The notes below the pieces were generated by a model. It did no database searches, had not been told where the DNA came from, and saw nothing but the letters and a program-made list of their open reading frames with translations. From positions 496,001 to 560,000 of the forward strand of contig CAWHQP010000007.1 of NCBI GenBank assembly GCA_963831535.1: a stretch of DNA of 64,000 nucleotides, written 5' to 3'. This DNA comes from Bog-756 sp963831535 (lineage in GTDB: Bacteria; Actinomycetota; Acidimicrobiia; Acidimicrobiales; RAAP-2). The position numbers and the translations under genes were made by a program. Every line of letters starts with the position of its first letter. Position 1 is the stretch's first letter. Below are positions 1 to 9,156 of this stretch, piece by piece.

Positions 1-3
1 TTT

Positions 4-1437
4 ATGAGTCCGCCATCGGGAGACGACTGCACCATCGGTGTGGATGTCGGCACCACCTCGGTCAAGGTCGTGGCCGTCGACGGTGGGGGTCGGGTGGTGG
101 CCCGGACCCGGGTGGCCCACGCCGTGGGCACCCCGTCCGCCGAGCTGTTGGAGCACGATGTCGCCCGCGCCTGGCGGCGCGGGCCGAAGAAGGCCTTCGC
201 TGCGGTCTCCTCGGAGCTGGACGGGCCCGCCGCCGGCATGGTGGTGACCTCGATGGTCCCCTCGGTGACGGCGGTGGACCGGCGGTTCTCGCCCCTGCTC
301 CCGGGGCTGCTCTACGGCGACGCGCGGGCCGCCGAGGTCGACGGGGCCGAGGACGGGACCGGTGGTGAAGGGGGAGACCCCACCGAGGTGGACCGGCGCC
401 AATCGGCCGAGCGGTACCAGGGCCAGCGGATGCTGGCGTGGGCCGTGCGCGAGTGCCCTGGGGCGCGCGGGTACTGGAACTGTCAGGCCACGGCGACCCA
501 CGCATTGACCGGTGTCCCGGCGGTCGACCAGGCCACGGCCACCTCGTTCGGCGAACTCTACGAAGCGGGACGGTGGGATCCGGACGCTCTCGCCGCCCTG
601 GGGGTGGAGGAGGCCCAGCTACCGGTGGTCGGGGGGATGGGCGAGGGGCTGGGCACCGTCCCCGGAACATCGACGGTGTTCGCCGGCGGTTCCATCGACG
701 CCTTCTGTGAGCAGATCGTGGCCGGTGCCAACCAGCCTGGTGACGTGCTGGTGATCTTCGGGGCAACGCTCATCGTGTGGGTGGTGGCCGAGGAGTGGCG
801 CGACGTGCCCGGCCTCACCACGCTGCCCAACATCATGGCCGGGCAGGTGATGATCGGAGGCCCGAGCAACGCCGGGGCCCTGTTCGCCGACTGGGCCCGG
901 ACCATGACCGGGGTGTCCGGCCCGAAGGCGACGGACTCGGGTGCGGATGCCGGCGAACCGTTGAGGCCGGGTGACCCGTCCCGGGTGCCGGTGTGGCTGC
1001 CGTACCTGCGCGGCGAGCGGACCCCGTTCCACGATCCCTCGCTGCGCTCGAGCCTCCACGGCCTCGACATCGCCCAGGGGCCGGACTCCGTGCTGCGGGC
1101 GGCCCACGAGGCCAGTGGGTTCGTGGTCCGCCGGATCATCGACCGGTCCGGCTTCTCCGCCAAGAGGATCGTGGCCACCGGAGGAGGGTCCCGTTCGCTG
1201 CCGTGGATGCAGGCCGTGGCCGACGCCACCGGTCTCCCGGTGGACACGGTGGCGGTCTCCGAGGGGGCCGCCCTCGGCGCGGCGTTCCTGGCCCGGATGG
1301 CCGCTGGCCGTGAGACGTCCTTCGACGCCGCCGCCGGGTGGTCCCGGGTCGGCCGTCGGATCGACCCCGACGCCCGCTGGGCCGCAGCCGCCGACGGACG
1401 GTTCCAGCAGTTCCAGGAGCTCAGCCCACCCGGGTAG
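4..1437 (+). CDS. FGGY-family carbohydrate kinase
   Basis: A 477-residue sugar kinase of the FGGY (xylulokinase/gluconokinase) family, predicted to phosphorylate a pentose, hexose or related polyol with ATP in the cytoplasm. The N-terminal phosphate-binding motif GVDVGTTSVKVVAVD lies near residues 12-26. The C-terminal ATP-binding signature (ATGGGSRSLPWMQAVAD) lies near residues 395-411, followed by the SEGAALGAAFLA helix. The length fits the family. The ATG at base 4 sits at the window edge, so the upstream region cannot be judged. The gene runs convergently toward a Zn-dehydrogenase. The substrate cannot be named from sequence, because FGGY specificity varies within close relatives. Confidence 0.88.
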   Translation: MSPPSGDDCTIGVDVGTTSVKVVAVDGGGRVVARTRVAHAVGTPSAELLEHDVARAWRRGPKKAFAAVSSELDGPAAGMVVTSMVPSVTAVDRRFSPLLPGLLYGDARAAEVDGAEDGTGGEGGDPTEVDRRQSAERYQGQRMLAWAVRECPGARGYWNCQATATHALTGVPAVDQATATSFGELYEAGRWDPDALAALGVEEAQLPVVGGMGEGLGTVPGTSTVFAGGSIDAFCEQIVAGANQPGDVLVIFGATLIVWVVAEEWRDVPGLTTLPNIMAGQVMIGGPSNAGALFADWARTMTGVSGPKATDSGADAGEPLRPGDPSRVPVWLPYLRGERTPFHDPSLRSSLHGLDIAQGPDSVLRAAHEASGFVVRRIIDRSGFSAKRIVATGGGSRSLPWMQAVADATGLPVDTVAVSEGAALGAAFLARMAAGRETSFDAAAGWSRVGRRIDPDARWAAAADGRFQQFQELSPPG

Positions 1438-1524
1438 AAGTCTCGACCTCACCTCGAGGTGGAGAGTTCCACCCGGTCGATCGGTCCGGGGAGGCCGGCG
1501 GACCGGAGCCTCGGGGTGGCCGGC

Positions 1525-2784
1525 TCAGGCTGTCGGAGCGGCGGGCATCCCGTTGGGGATGAAGGTGGCCTTCAGGACGCCGCTCTCCTCCGGTCGGGCC
1601 AGGGTCTTGAGCGCACCCCACCACTCCTCCAGCGGGTAGCGGTGGGTCACCATCGAGGTCAAGTCGATCCGGTCGTCGGCGACGAGGTTGAGATAGTGCT
1701 CGATGGCGTGGCGGCGGACCCCCTCGAACTCCTCCATGGCGAAGGCGTTGGAGCCCACGATGCTTAGTTCCTTGAAGTAGACCGGGGTCCACTCCCAGCG
1801 TCCCGGAACGGCCACGCCGGTGTAGACCAGGCTGCCCCGCTCGGCCAGTACCCGGACGCCCACCTCGAAGGTCTCGGGCTTCGCCACCGAGTCGTACACG
1901 ACGTCGATGTGGCCGGGGTGGGCCATGGGGAGGCCGTCGAGGGCGGCGTGGAGTACACCGCCGGACCAGTCGGCCAGCGCCTCGACCAGGGCCGATCGGG
2001 GTTCGTGGGCGAAGACCGCCGAAGCGCCGAAGTCCCTGGCCTTGTCGAACTGGGCGGGGAACCTGGCCACGACCGCCACCTCGACCTCCGGGTACAGGGC
2101 GTGGAGGATGGCCACGCTGGCCAGACCCAGGGCACCGGCTCCGAAGACCAGGACCCGGCCCTGCGGCGGTGGCGGGTTGCGCACGATGGCGTGGAAGGAC
2201 ACCGAGAAGGGGTCCGCCAGCACGGCGGCTTCGTCGGAGATGTCGTCGTGAACCGGGAAGAGCATGGACGAGTGGGTGGCCAGCAGCTCGGCCCAGGCTC
2301 CCGGAGCCCCCGTGACCACGCCGATGTGGACGCCGGGGCTGATGTCGCCCTTGGTGAAGGACCAGCACATGTTCAGGTCGCCGACCTGGCACGGCGGGCA
2401 CAGGGGCTGGATCCCGCGGGGGGCACAGCTCAGCCACGGGTTGAGGACGACCCGCTGCCCGACGTCCACGCCCCGGGCCTCCGGGCCCAGTGCCACCACC
2501 TCGGCGACCACCTCGTGACCGGGCACGTGGGGCAGTGAGGAGAAGGCAGCCATCGGGTTGTCGATGTCCCCGTCGTGGAAGTCCCCGAGGACCAACTTGG
2601 CGTCGGAACCGCACACCCCCGAGAGGATCGGCCGGGTGACCACCCAGTCGGGATGGATAGGACGGGCGTCGTCCATCTCGTGGAGACCGAAGGGTAGCGC
2701 GGCCAGCTTCTCTTCGAGCTCGTCGGACGGTGCCGGACGCGGCTCGTCGGGATCGGGGCGGGCCCCGAACACCAGGGCCTTCAC
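1525..2784 (-). CDS. Zinc-dependent alcohol dehydrogenase (MDR superfamily)
   Basis: A 419-residue medium-chain Zn-dehydrogenase, expected to oxidise an alcohol or polyol with NAD(P)+. It shows the catalytic-zinc cysteine (CGSDAK, near residue 55), the VPGHEVVAEV motif, four cysteines of a structural zinc site (CAPRG...CPPCQVGDLNMC) and the Rossmann glycine motif VFGAGALG. The reading frame extends further upstream, but the GTG at 2784 is chosen: its GTGA overlaps the TGA of the preceding SDR gene by 4 bp, which implies translational coupling, and the recognisable protein (VKALVFGARP) starts there. Together with the SDR it forms a two-dehydrogenase operon. Substrate unknown. Confidence 0.87.
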   Translation of the reverse strand: MKALVFGARPDPDEPRPAPSDELEEKLAALPFGLHEMDDARPIHPDWVVTRPILSGVCGSDAKLVLGDFHDGDIDNPMAAFSSLPHVPGHEVVAEVVALGPEARGVDVGQRVVLNPWLSCAPRGIQPLCPPCQVGDLNMCWSFTKGDISPGVHIGVVTGAPGAWAELLATHSSMLFPVHDDISDEAAVLADPFSVSFHAIVRNPPPPQGRVLVFGAGALGLASVAILHALYPEVEVAVVARFPAQFDKARDFGASAVFAHEPRSALVEALADWSGGVLHAALDGLPMAHPGHIDVVYDSVAKPETFEVGVRVLAERGSLVYTGVAVPGRWEWTPVYFKELSIVGSNAFAMEEFEGVRRHAIEHYLNLVADDRIDLTSMVTHRYPLEEWWGALKTLARPEESGVLKATFIPNGMPAAPTA

Positions 2785-3608
2785 GACGGGCGGTCCGGGT
2801 TCTCCCGGGTGCTGTCGGCCATGGCCCGCATTCCGGCCATGAACCCGTCGATGTCCTTCGTCTTCATCTCCACCACTGCTTTCATGTCGGGGACGTAGTG
2901 TTCGAACCGGTCGCTGGTGATGGCTTGGACGATCCCGGCTGCCCCTTCTTCGGGCGGGGCCAGCGGACCCGAGTAGGGGGCCGCGTCGTTGCCCGGCTGG
3001 TCCCAGATCTCGGTGTCGAAGGCGCCGGGCAGGACCAGCTTGACCGACACACCCGTGCCCCACAGGTCGACGGCCATGGACTCGCTCCAACCGGCCAGGG
3101 CGAACTTGGATGCGCTGTAGGCCGCTTCGGCGGTGATGCCCAGACGACCCCCCATGCTCGACACGTTGACCACCGTCCCCGAGCTCCGTTCCAGCATCCT
3201 GGGCAGCAGGGCCAGGGTGATGGCCACCGGCGAGTAGAAGTTCACCGTCATGGTCCGCTCGACCTCGGCCATGGTCAGACGCTGCACCGGCCGGCGCATG
3301 GGGATGGCCGCGTTGTTGATCACGACGTCAAGAGGGCCCAGTTCGTCCCAGATCTGCAGGGCCAGTGACGCGGCAAGGTCGGTGGATCCGAGATCGGCGG
3401 CCCACGCCCTCGAGCGCGGGGCGGTCAGCCGGCAGTCCTCGGCCACCTCCTCCAGGCGGTCGGCGCGGCGGGCCACCAGGGCCACGGTCGTACCGCCCGC
3501 CGCCAGGAGGCGGGCGGTAGCGGCGCCGATACCCGACGATGCGCCGGTGACCAGGGCCACGGTCCCGGGACCGGGGACCGTGGCGGTGCGGGCGGGACGG
3601 TCGGTCAC
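2781..3608 (-). CDS. SDR family NAD(P)-dependent oxidoreductase
   Basis: A 275-residue classical short-chain dehydrogenase. The cofactor motif TGASSGIG is near residue 21, the NNAA motif near 98, the catalytic serine lies in VVNVSSMGG, and the active-site pair is in YSASK. The C-terminus is unremarkable. It starts with GTG at 3608, 66 bp after the PIG-L gene on the same strand, and ends in a 4-bp overlap with the Zn-dehydrogenase. The pairing suggests consecutive oxidations or an oxidation/reduction couple on one substrate, which is inference. Confidence 0.88.
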   Translation of the reverse strand: MTDRPARTATVPGPGTVALVTGASSGIGAATARLLAAGGTTVALVARRADRLEEVAEDCRLTAPRSRAWAADLGSTDLAASLALQIWDELGPLDVVINNAAIPMRRPVQRLTMAEVERTMTVNFYSPVAITLALLPRMLERSSGTVVNVSSMGGRLGITAEAAYSASKFALAGWSESMAVDLWGTGVSVKLVLPGAFDTEIWDQPGNDAAPYSGPLAPPEEGAAGIVQAITSDRFEHYVPDMKAVVEMKTKDIDGFMAGMRAMADSTRENPDRPS

Positions 3609-3674
3609 GTACGGGGGAGCGCGGCCGGCATGTCCGGGCGCCCGTCGACGGTGGTCGGCATCATGGGGCCGAGA

Positions 3675-4457
3675 CTAGGCCGTCCACCCCGGGGGCGGCG
3701 GGCTGAGTCGCCAGTACTGCTCGGGCACAGTGGCCGCCAGGTGCTCGGACAGGTGGAGGTCACGCTCGAGCGGGCCGACCTGGCTGGTGTAGTGCAGGAT
3801 GGCGGCGCGCTTGGCGACCATGTCCGGCCGGGTCGGAACCACCGCCGGCGTGGGCCACAGGCCCCGGAGGAAGAGCGTGGAGACCCGACGGGCCAGCATG
3901 CCCGGAAGATGCTTGTAGCCGGCGTCCTCGTAACAGAACCACGTGGGTCGCCTACCCGGCCCACCGTCATCGCCGACGCCGTCGAGTGCTGCCAGCCCCT
4001 CCCGCACCAGCAGGCCGGCATCGTGGGTCAGGACATGGTCGGGGTGGGCCAGCCCCATGGGCAGGAACACCGCGCTGGGCCCCACGGCGTCCACGGCGGC
4101 CTGCAGCTCCGGGGCAACCTCGGCGGGTGTGAGCGCGTCGTCGGGGGCCAGGTACTGACCGTCGGGGAAGTCGAGCCAGACGGGTTCGGCTCCCAACGAG
4201 GCCAAGGCGGCCCGGTCCTCCTGGCGACGGGCACCAACCACGTCGTCGCCGGTGGCGAACCCTCCGGCGGCGTCCCAGCCGGTCACCGGGTCGGGATAGG
4301 CCCGGGGACGTCCCGCCAGTACGGTGATCACGGTGCTCCCGGGATAGGAGGCCAGGAGATGGGCCGCCCCCAGGGCCGCATCATCCAGGTGGGGTGAGAC
4401 CACCACGATGGTGTCCCACGTCGAGGGCTCGATAAGCCCCCACCAATCCTTGTCCAT
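3675..4457 (-). CDS. PIG-L family deacetylase
   Basis: A 260-residue protein of the PIG-L/LmbE family of Zn-dependent N-acetylglucosaminyl deacetylases. This family also contains the mycothiol enzymes MshB and Mca. The metal motif HLDD (VVSPHLDDAALGAAH, near residue 22) and the downstream HPDH motif (near residue 146) are both present. The frame is open far upstream, but ATG 4457 (MDKDWWGLIEP) is chosen because family similarity begins there. It stands between an ABC exporter and an SDR on the same strand. The true substrate is unknown; a role in mycothiol chemistry is possible but not shown by context. Confidence 0.85.
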   Translation of the reverse strand: MDKDWWGLIEPSTWDTIVVVSPHLDDAALGAAHLLASYPGSTVITVLAGRPRAYPDPVTGWDAAGGFATGDDVVGARRQEDRAALASLGAEPVWLDFPDGQYLAPDDALTPAEVAPELQAAVDAVGPSAVFLPMGLAHPDHVLTHDAGLLVREGLAALDGVGDDGGPGRRPTWFCYEDAGYKHLPGMLARRVSTLFLRGLWPTPAVVPTRPDMVAKRAAILHYTSQVGPLERDLHLSEHLAATVPEQYWRLSPPPPGWTA

Positions 4458-4525
4458 GGGCGCAGCGTAGTGATGACGGTGTGGACCGGCCGGGCCCGGG
4501 GCCGACGGGCGGGACTCCGGCCCGC

Positions 4526-5356
4526 TCACCCGAGGGCACGCCGGAGGAATCCGGCCATGCCCACGGCCGTGAGCACGGCCAGCGATCCGATGGCCACGAC
4601 GAAGCAGATCCACGTCTGGATGTGGGGCACGTCCGGGGCCATCAGCCCCCGCAGCCCCTCGCTCACATAGGTCATGGGATTGAGGGCCGAGACCACCTGG
4701 AACCAGCGGAGGTTGCTGAGGGACGGCCACGGGTACTGGCTGGACCCGGTGAAGATGAGGGGTGTGATCACCAACGTTAGGGTGACACTGATCCGGTTGG
4801 GAGGAACGTAGGTACCGAGAATCAGCCCCATGGCCGCCCCGATGAGCGACCCGAGGATGACCATCACCACCACGGCCACCGCCGTCGATGCCTGCCACGG
4901 GATCGAGCCCAGGATCCACACGCCGACTGGGAACATCACCGCGGCGGCCACGCACGCCCGCATGGCGGCGAAGACGACCTTCTCCACCGCCACCGCCCGA
5001 ATGGGGAGCGGGGCCAAGAGCCGGTCCTCGATCTCGTTGCTGTACGAGAACTCGATGACCAGCGGGAGGGCGGTGCTCTGCAGGCCGGTAAGCACCGCGG
5101 CGAGGGCCACCAGTCCGGGGAAGAGGACCTGTTCGTACCCGGGTCGGGCGTAGCCCAGCTGGGTCAGCACCTTGCCGAACACGAACAGCAGGAACAGAGG
5201 CTGGAGGATGACCTGGGCCAGGAAGACCGGGAACTCCCGGCCGGTGACGAACAGATCGCGTCGCAAGATGGCCAGGCCGGTCTTCCACGGACCCCAGTGG
5301 GGGAGGTGCTCGAGGGAGTCATGGGGAGCGGCGGTGGGCTCGGCGGTGACGGTCAT
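4526..5356 (-). CDS. ABC-2 type transporter permease (DrrB-like)
   Basis: A 276-residue integral membrane permease of the ABC-2 (daunorubicin-resistance DrrB-like) group. About six hydrophobic segments are visible, including VFLAQVILQPLFLLFVFG near residue 45 and LTLVITPLIFTG near 200. The signature-like stretch NPMTYVSEGLRGLM precedes the last membrane helix. ATG 5356 overlaps the stop of the upstream ATPase gene (ATGA, 4 bp), so the two are co-translated. Together they should form a lipid, drug or glycolipid exporter. Confidence 0.88.
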   Translation of the reverse strand: MTVTAEPTAAPHDSLEHLPHWGPWKTGLAILRRDLFVTGREFPVFLAQVILQPLFLLFVFGKVLTQLGYARPGYEQVLFPGLVALAAVLTGLQSTALPLVIEFSYSNEIEDRLLAPLPIRAVAVEKVVFAAMRACVAAAVMFPVGVWILGSIPWQASTAVAVVVMVILGSLIGAAMGLILGTYVPPNRISVTLTLVITPLIFTGSSQYPWPSLSNLRWFQVVSALNPMTYVSEGLRGLMAPDVPHIQTWICFVVAIGSLAVLTAVGMAGFLRRALG

Positions 5357-6429
5357 CGCAGGGCCCTCCCGGTCAGGTGGATGAACACGTCCTCGAGGTT
5401 GGGCTCACCCAACCGTGCATCGGTCAACTTGCCTCCCGACACGCTGATGGCCTGGGCCACTGGGGCCACGAAGGCTGCCGCCTCGCCGTCCACGTAGATC
5501 CGGAAGCGCCATCCGGTGCCGGCCGGATCGTCCAGTTCGTCGGCCTGGCTCACTCCGGGAAGGGCGGTCAGCGCGGCACCGATGGTGACGGCATCGGCAC
5601 CGGGAGCGGGCTCCACCGTGCAGTCGAGGGTGCGCTCGCCGGTCATGCCCCGCACCAGGGCACCGGGGGTGTCGAGAGCCAGCAGGGTGCCGTGGTCGAT
5701 GATGGCCACCCGGTCGCTCAGGGCGGCGGCCTCGTCCATGTCGTGGGTGGTGATCACCACGGTGGTCCCGCCCGCCTTGAGTTCGGCGATCTTCTCCCAC
5801 AAGAAGAGCCGGGCGGCCGGATCCAGACCGGTGGACGGCTCGTCCAGGAACAGTACGGCCGGGGAGTGCATCAGGGCCCGGGCGATCATCATCCGCTGGA
5901 TCTGTCCCCCCGAGAAGTCGTCGGGCCGGCCCCCTGGCCGGTCGGACAGACCGAACTGGTCGAGGAGGGCATCGGCGAGCTCCAGCCGACGGGCCTTCGG
6001 CACCCCGTGATAGCTGGCGTGGAAGAGCAGGTTCTGACGCACCGAGAGCGACCGGTCGAGGTTGTTGATCTGAGGCACCACGCCGAGCAACCGGCGGGCC
6101 CCGACCGGGTCGGCCACCACGTCGACGCCGGCCACGAGGGCACGGCCGCCGGTGGGACGGATTCGTGTGGTTAGGATCCCGATGGTGGTCGTCTTCCCGG
6201 CCCCGTTGGGCCCGAGGAAGCCGAACACCTCACCTCGGTGCACCTGGAAGGTGACGCCGGCCAACGAGTCCTTCGGTGCCTTGGGGTAGCGCTTGACCAG
6301 GTCGGTGACCTCGACGGCCACCGCTCCCGGCGGCGCAGGCGGGAGCGTGGCCACCAGCGGTCCGGCGCTTCTCCGGGCTCCCGGATCGAGGAGGCTCTCG
6401 CCGGTCCGATCGTCGGGTCCTGCACTCAT
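5353..6429 (-). CDS. ABC transporter ATP-binding protein (DrrA-like)
   Basis: A 358-residue ATPase of the DrrA/CcmA exporter type. It carries Walker A GPNGAGKTTT, the signature FSGGQIQRMMIARAL, Walker B VLFLDEPSTGLDP and the H-loop (ITTHDMDEA). A roughly 90-residue C-terminal extension is typical of DrrA. ATG 6429 is selected over an upstream in-frame start because an AAGGAGA ribosome site precedes it at about 10 nt and the N-terminus MSAGPDD is normal. The gene is divergent from the substrate-binding protein at 6656. The shared 226-bp spacer holds the inverted hexamers CTAACC and GGTTAG about 35 bp apart, a possible but unproven operator. Confidence 0.88.
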   Translation of the reverse strand: MSAGPDDRTGESLLDPGARRSAGPLVATLPPAPPGAVAVEVTDLVKRYPKAPKDSLAGVTFQVHRGEVFGFLGPNGAGKTTTIGILTTRIRPTGGRALVAGVDVVADPVGARRLLGVVPQINNLDRSLSVRQNLLFHASYHGVPKARRLELADALLDQFGLSDRPGGRPDDFSGGQIQRMMIARALMHSPAVLFLDEPSTGLDPAARLFLWEKIAELKAGGTTVVITTHDMDEAAALSDRVAIIDHGTLLALDTPGALVRGMTGERTLDCTVEPAPGADAVTIGAALTALPGVSQADELDDPAGTGWRFRIYVDGEAAAFVAPVAQAISVSGGKLTDARLGEPNLEDVFIHLTGRALR

Positions 6430-6655
6430 CTCCGGTGCTCTCCTTGCCGGGACTGCCCGACACCTCGTCCAACAGGTAGGGCACCAATCCACCCACACCT
6501 GGTTCCCGTGCGTGCGACGGGACCGCGACCAAACCTAACCAAGAGACGAGGAACTCCGACATTCGACCACGGTTAGCAGCACCACCCCGTTCCGGCGTTC
6601 ACACCCCAATGCGTGGGCGGCGGTACGGTACGGGCGTCAATCAAGGAGCGAAGGC

Positions 6656-8185
6656 ATGCGTGGGACCAGCCGTTGGAATCCGCTGACCGGCCTGACCCGG
6701 TCGTGGGGTCATTTCGTGCGGCGATCCCGTTCCACCCAACTCCGCACCCTGGCCCTGGTGGGCGCCATCGTCGTCGGCCTCGTGGTGTGGGTCGCTGCCG
6801 CTCCGCCGAGCTCGTCGACGGCGGCGGCATCGAACGGCGGAACTTCCGGCACCCCCACCCCGGGTTCGGGTCCGACGCCGGTGAGCAAGGCGAGCACGTC
6901 GTCGCGCGGGGTGACCCAGCACACCATCAACGTGGTGCTGCCCGTCGTCTCCCTCAACTCCCTGGCCGGCAAGGAGGGGTTCGCCCAGGATGCCGAGTTC
7001 GGCGAGCAGACCAAGGCCATCTTGCTGTTCGTCAAGCAGATCAACCGATCCGGCGGCATCAACGGTCGCAAGATCAACCCCATCATCGTCAACTTCGACC
7101 CCACCGACGAGTCGGCCATGCGGGCTCTGTGCAAGAACTGGACCGAGGGTTCTCCCGCCGCCTTCGCCGTCCTCGATGGGGTGGGGGACTGGTCCGGTGA
7201 CAACGAACTGTGTGTGACCCAAGAGGGGCACACCCCGATGATCGCCCAATGGACCACCGTGACCAACTGGACCAACCTGGGTTCGCCCTATCTGTGGTGG
7301 ACGGGGCCCGATCAGGCCACGGTGCTCCAGGCGGTGGTCAACTGGGGGCTGAGCGCGCAGTTGCTGGAGGGGAAGACGGTGGGCGTGATCGCCGGAGACC
7401 GCGCCTCGGACCAGCTGGCCCTCAAGCAATATCTGCTTCCGGACCTGAGCAGGGCCGGTGTCACCCCGGTGGTCAAGACCATTGCCTCGGATCCCAATGA
7501 CACCGCCACCACCGACGCCGAGGCCCCCCTCGTGGTCCAACAGCTCCGCAGTGCCGGCGTGACCTCGGTCATCCCGTTGATCCCGTTCAACGTGTTCTAT
7601 CCCGTGCTGCAGGCCGAGACGGACCAGCAGTACTTCCCCCGGCTCCTGCTCAGCGACTACGAGTCGAGCATCGAGACCGCCCTCGGCCTCCTGCCCGTGC
7701 CCTATGCCAAGGCACTGGACGGCCAGGAGGGTCTCACCACCGAGACCCTCGGTGGTGTCGACGACGACCGGCCCCAGAGCCAGGGTGGCTACGACACCGC
7801 CCTGCGCAGTTGCTGGGTCGTGTGGCACAAGGCATATCCCCAGACACCCCCGGGCAATCAGTCCGACTTCCTCGAGGAGCAGGGACCTGTCCAGGGCTGG
7901 TGCCAGGCGATCCGACTGTTCGCCACCGCGGCCAAAGATGCCGGCCCCGACCTCAACCGCCGGACCTTCGTCACCGCCATGTCGAAGATCCGGAACTACC
8001 CGGGCACCAACACCCCGGTGCTCAGCTTCGGTCCCAACAAACGCTACGGCCCCACCCAATACCAGGTGGTGCGGCTGCACATCAACGCACCGGTATCGAG
8101 CGCCTGCAAACTGCCCAAGAACAACATTCCGCAGTTCACGTGCTGGGTCAACGTCCAGCCCTTCACCCCGTTGCCCACCGGTTGA
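6656..8185 (+). CDS. Membrane-anchored ABC substrate-binding protein (type 1 PBP, LivJ-like)
   Basis: A 509-residue periplasmic-binding-protein type 1 fold, the class used for branched-chain amino acids, amides and urea. Near residues 30-50 there is one strong hydrophobic segment (LRTLALVGAIVVGLVVWVAAA), then a low-complexity Ser/Thr/Gly/Pro linker, then the binding domain beginning around HTINVVLPVVSLNSLAG. No lipobox cysteine follows the hydrophobic segment, so it is predicted to be anchored by an uncleaved helix, unlike typical lipoprotein PBPs. The start ATG 6656 has a good AAGGAG upstream. No permease is adjacent. The orphan Liv-type importer at 21.9-27.1 kb lacks its own binding protein and is a candidate partner (inference). 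Confidence 0.82.
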   Translation: MRGTSRWNPLTGLTRSWGHFVRRSRSTQLRTLALVGAIVVGLVVWVAAAPPSSSTAAASNGGTSGTPTPGSGPTPVSKASTSSRGVTQHTINVVLPVVSLNSLAGKEGFAQDAEFGEQTKAILLFVKQINRSGGINGRKINPIIVNFDPTDESAMRALCKNWTEGSPAAFAVLDGVGDWSGDNELCVTQEGHTPMIAQWTTVTNWTNLGSPYLWWTGPDQATVLQAVVNWGLSAQLLEGKTVGVIAGDRASDQLALKQYLLPDLSRAGVTPVVKTIASDPNDTATTDAEAPLVVQQLRSAGVTSVIPLIPFNVFYPVLQAETDQQYFPRLLLSDYESSIETALGLLPVPYAKALDGQEGLTTETLGGVDDDRPQSQGGYDTALRSCWVVWHKAYPQTPPGNQSDFLEEQGPVQGWCQAIRLFATAAKDAGPDLNRRTFVTAMSKIRNYPGTNTPVLSFGPNKRYGPTQYQVVRLHINAPVSSACKLPKNNIPQFTCWVNVQPFTPLPTG

Positions 8186-8246
8186 GCCGATCGGGTTCCG
8201 CGCCGGGCCTGTGACATTGGCCGACCGGCGCTGGTAGACAGAGCCC

Positions 8247-9155
8247 ATGGTTCGGACCGTCCTCGACACCGCTTCGCGGAGCCGCTGGCATGCCGACGGG
8301 TGGTGTGTCCTGGAAGACCTGATCCCGGCCGAGGAGATCGCGGCGGCGGCCGAGGCCGCTGCCGTGCTGTTCCCCTCGGCCGAGACCGGCCCGGGCGCGG
8401 CGGACCCGACCGACGCCAGCCCCTACGACGTGCGATGGGACGGGAGGAAGCCGGTCTTCCCCTTCGCTAGCCCGGCGCTCAACCAACTCTGCGTCCACGA
8501 GACGCTGATCGAACTGGCCCAGGACCTCCTCGGCACCGACCGGGTGCGGATGTACCAGGGCCTGGCCAGCATCAAGGTCTTCGAAGGTCACGCCGACTAC
8601 GAACAGCTGCTCCACGTCGACTACGGCAACCACACCCTCGTGGTGCCCCGGGACGATGCCGGCTACCAGCACCTGGAACTGTTCGTCTACCTGAGCGACG
8701 TGACATCCGAGCGGGCCGCCACCCGCTTCGTCTCGCGCCGGCTCACCGGGGACATCCCGATCGAGCGGACCTATCTGAGCCTCTCGGAGTACGCCCCGCT
8801 CTATGCCGCCGAAGAGCCGGCCACCGGCCCGGCCGGCGCGGTGCTGGCCTATCGACCTGACGTGTACCACCGGGGTACCGCGCTCACCGAGGAGGGGGCG
8901 GTCCGCTACCTGCTCCACGTGGCCTTCAAACCGGTGGGGACCGACTGGCTGGGCTTCCAGGCCTGGCCGCAGGCGGCCGAGGACCTGGCGTGGCACCGGT
9001 TCGTGGACCGGGCCACGCCCCGGCAGCTGACCGTGCTGGGATTTCCTGAGCCCGGACACCCCTACTGGAACGCCGAGACGTTGCGGGGCGTTGCGGCCAG
9101 GTACCCCGGTCTCGACATGACGCCCTGGATCCGGGCCAGCGCGGGCGGTTCCTAG
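8247..9155 (+). CDS. Phytanoyl-CoA dioxygenase (PhyH) family protein
   Basis: A 302-residue Fe(II)/2-oxoglutarate dioxygenase of the PhyH family. The facial triad is visible as HVD (LLHVDYGNH, near residue 128) and a distal histidine in VYHRGTAL (near residue 209), with arginine RYLL following for 2-oxoglutarate. It probably hydroxylates a small organic molecule rather than phytanoyl-CoA, since the family is broad. The next gene (GH13) starts one base after this stop codon, so the two are probably translated together. A connection with carbohydrate or glycoside breakdown is suggested only by location. Confidence 0.82.
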   Translation: MVRTVLDTASRSRWHADGWCVLEDLIPAEEIAAAAEAAAVLFPSAETGPGAADPTDASPYDVRWDGRKPVFPFASPALNQLCVHETLIELAQDLLGTDRVRMYQGLASIKVFEGHADYEQLLHVDYGNHTLVVPRDDAGYQHLELFVYLSDVTSERAATRFVSRRLTGDIPIERTYLSLSEYAPLYAAEEPATGPAGAVLAYRPDVYHRGTALTEEGAVRYLLHVAFKPVGTDWLGFQAWPQAAEDLAWHRFVDRATPRQLTVLGFPEPGHPYWNAETLRGVAARYPGLDMTPWIRASAGGS

Positions 9156-9156
9156 G

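Noticed and set aside
38..766. Overlapping small frames on both strands within the first kinase
   Set aside because: Arg/Pro-rich translations typical of out-of-frame GC-rich DNA.
1452..1467. Palindrome CACCTCGAGGTG between convergent genes as a terminator
   Set aside because: Short, with no T tract on either strand; may be chance in GC-rich DNA.
8234..8246. TAGACA as a leaderless -10 for the PhyH gene
   Set aside because: The final base is not T and the spacing is short; below the standard used for the other sites.
6641..8269. Antisense 542-codon frame across the binding-protein gene
   Set aside because: Low-complexity Gly/His/Val-rich shadow of the plus-strand gene, no family similarity.
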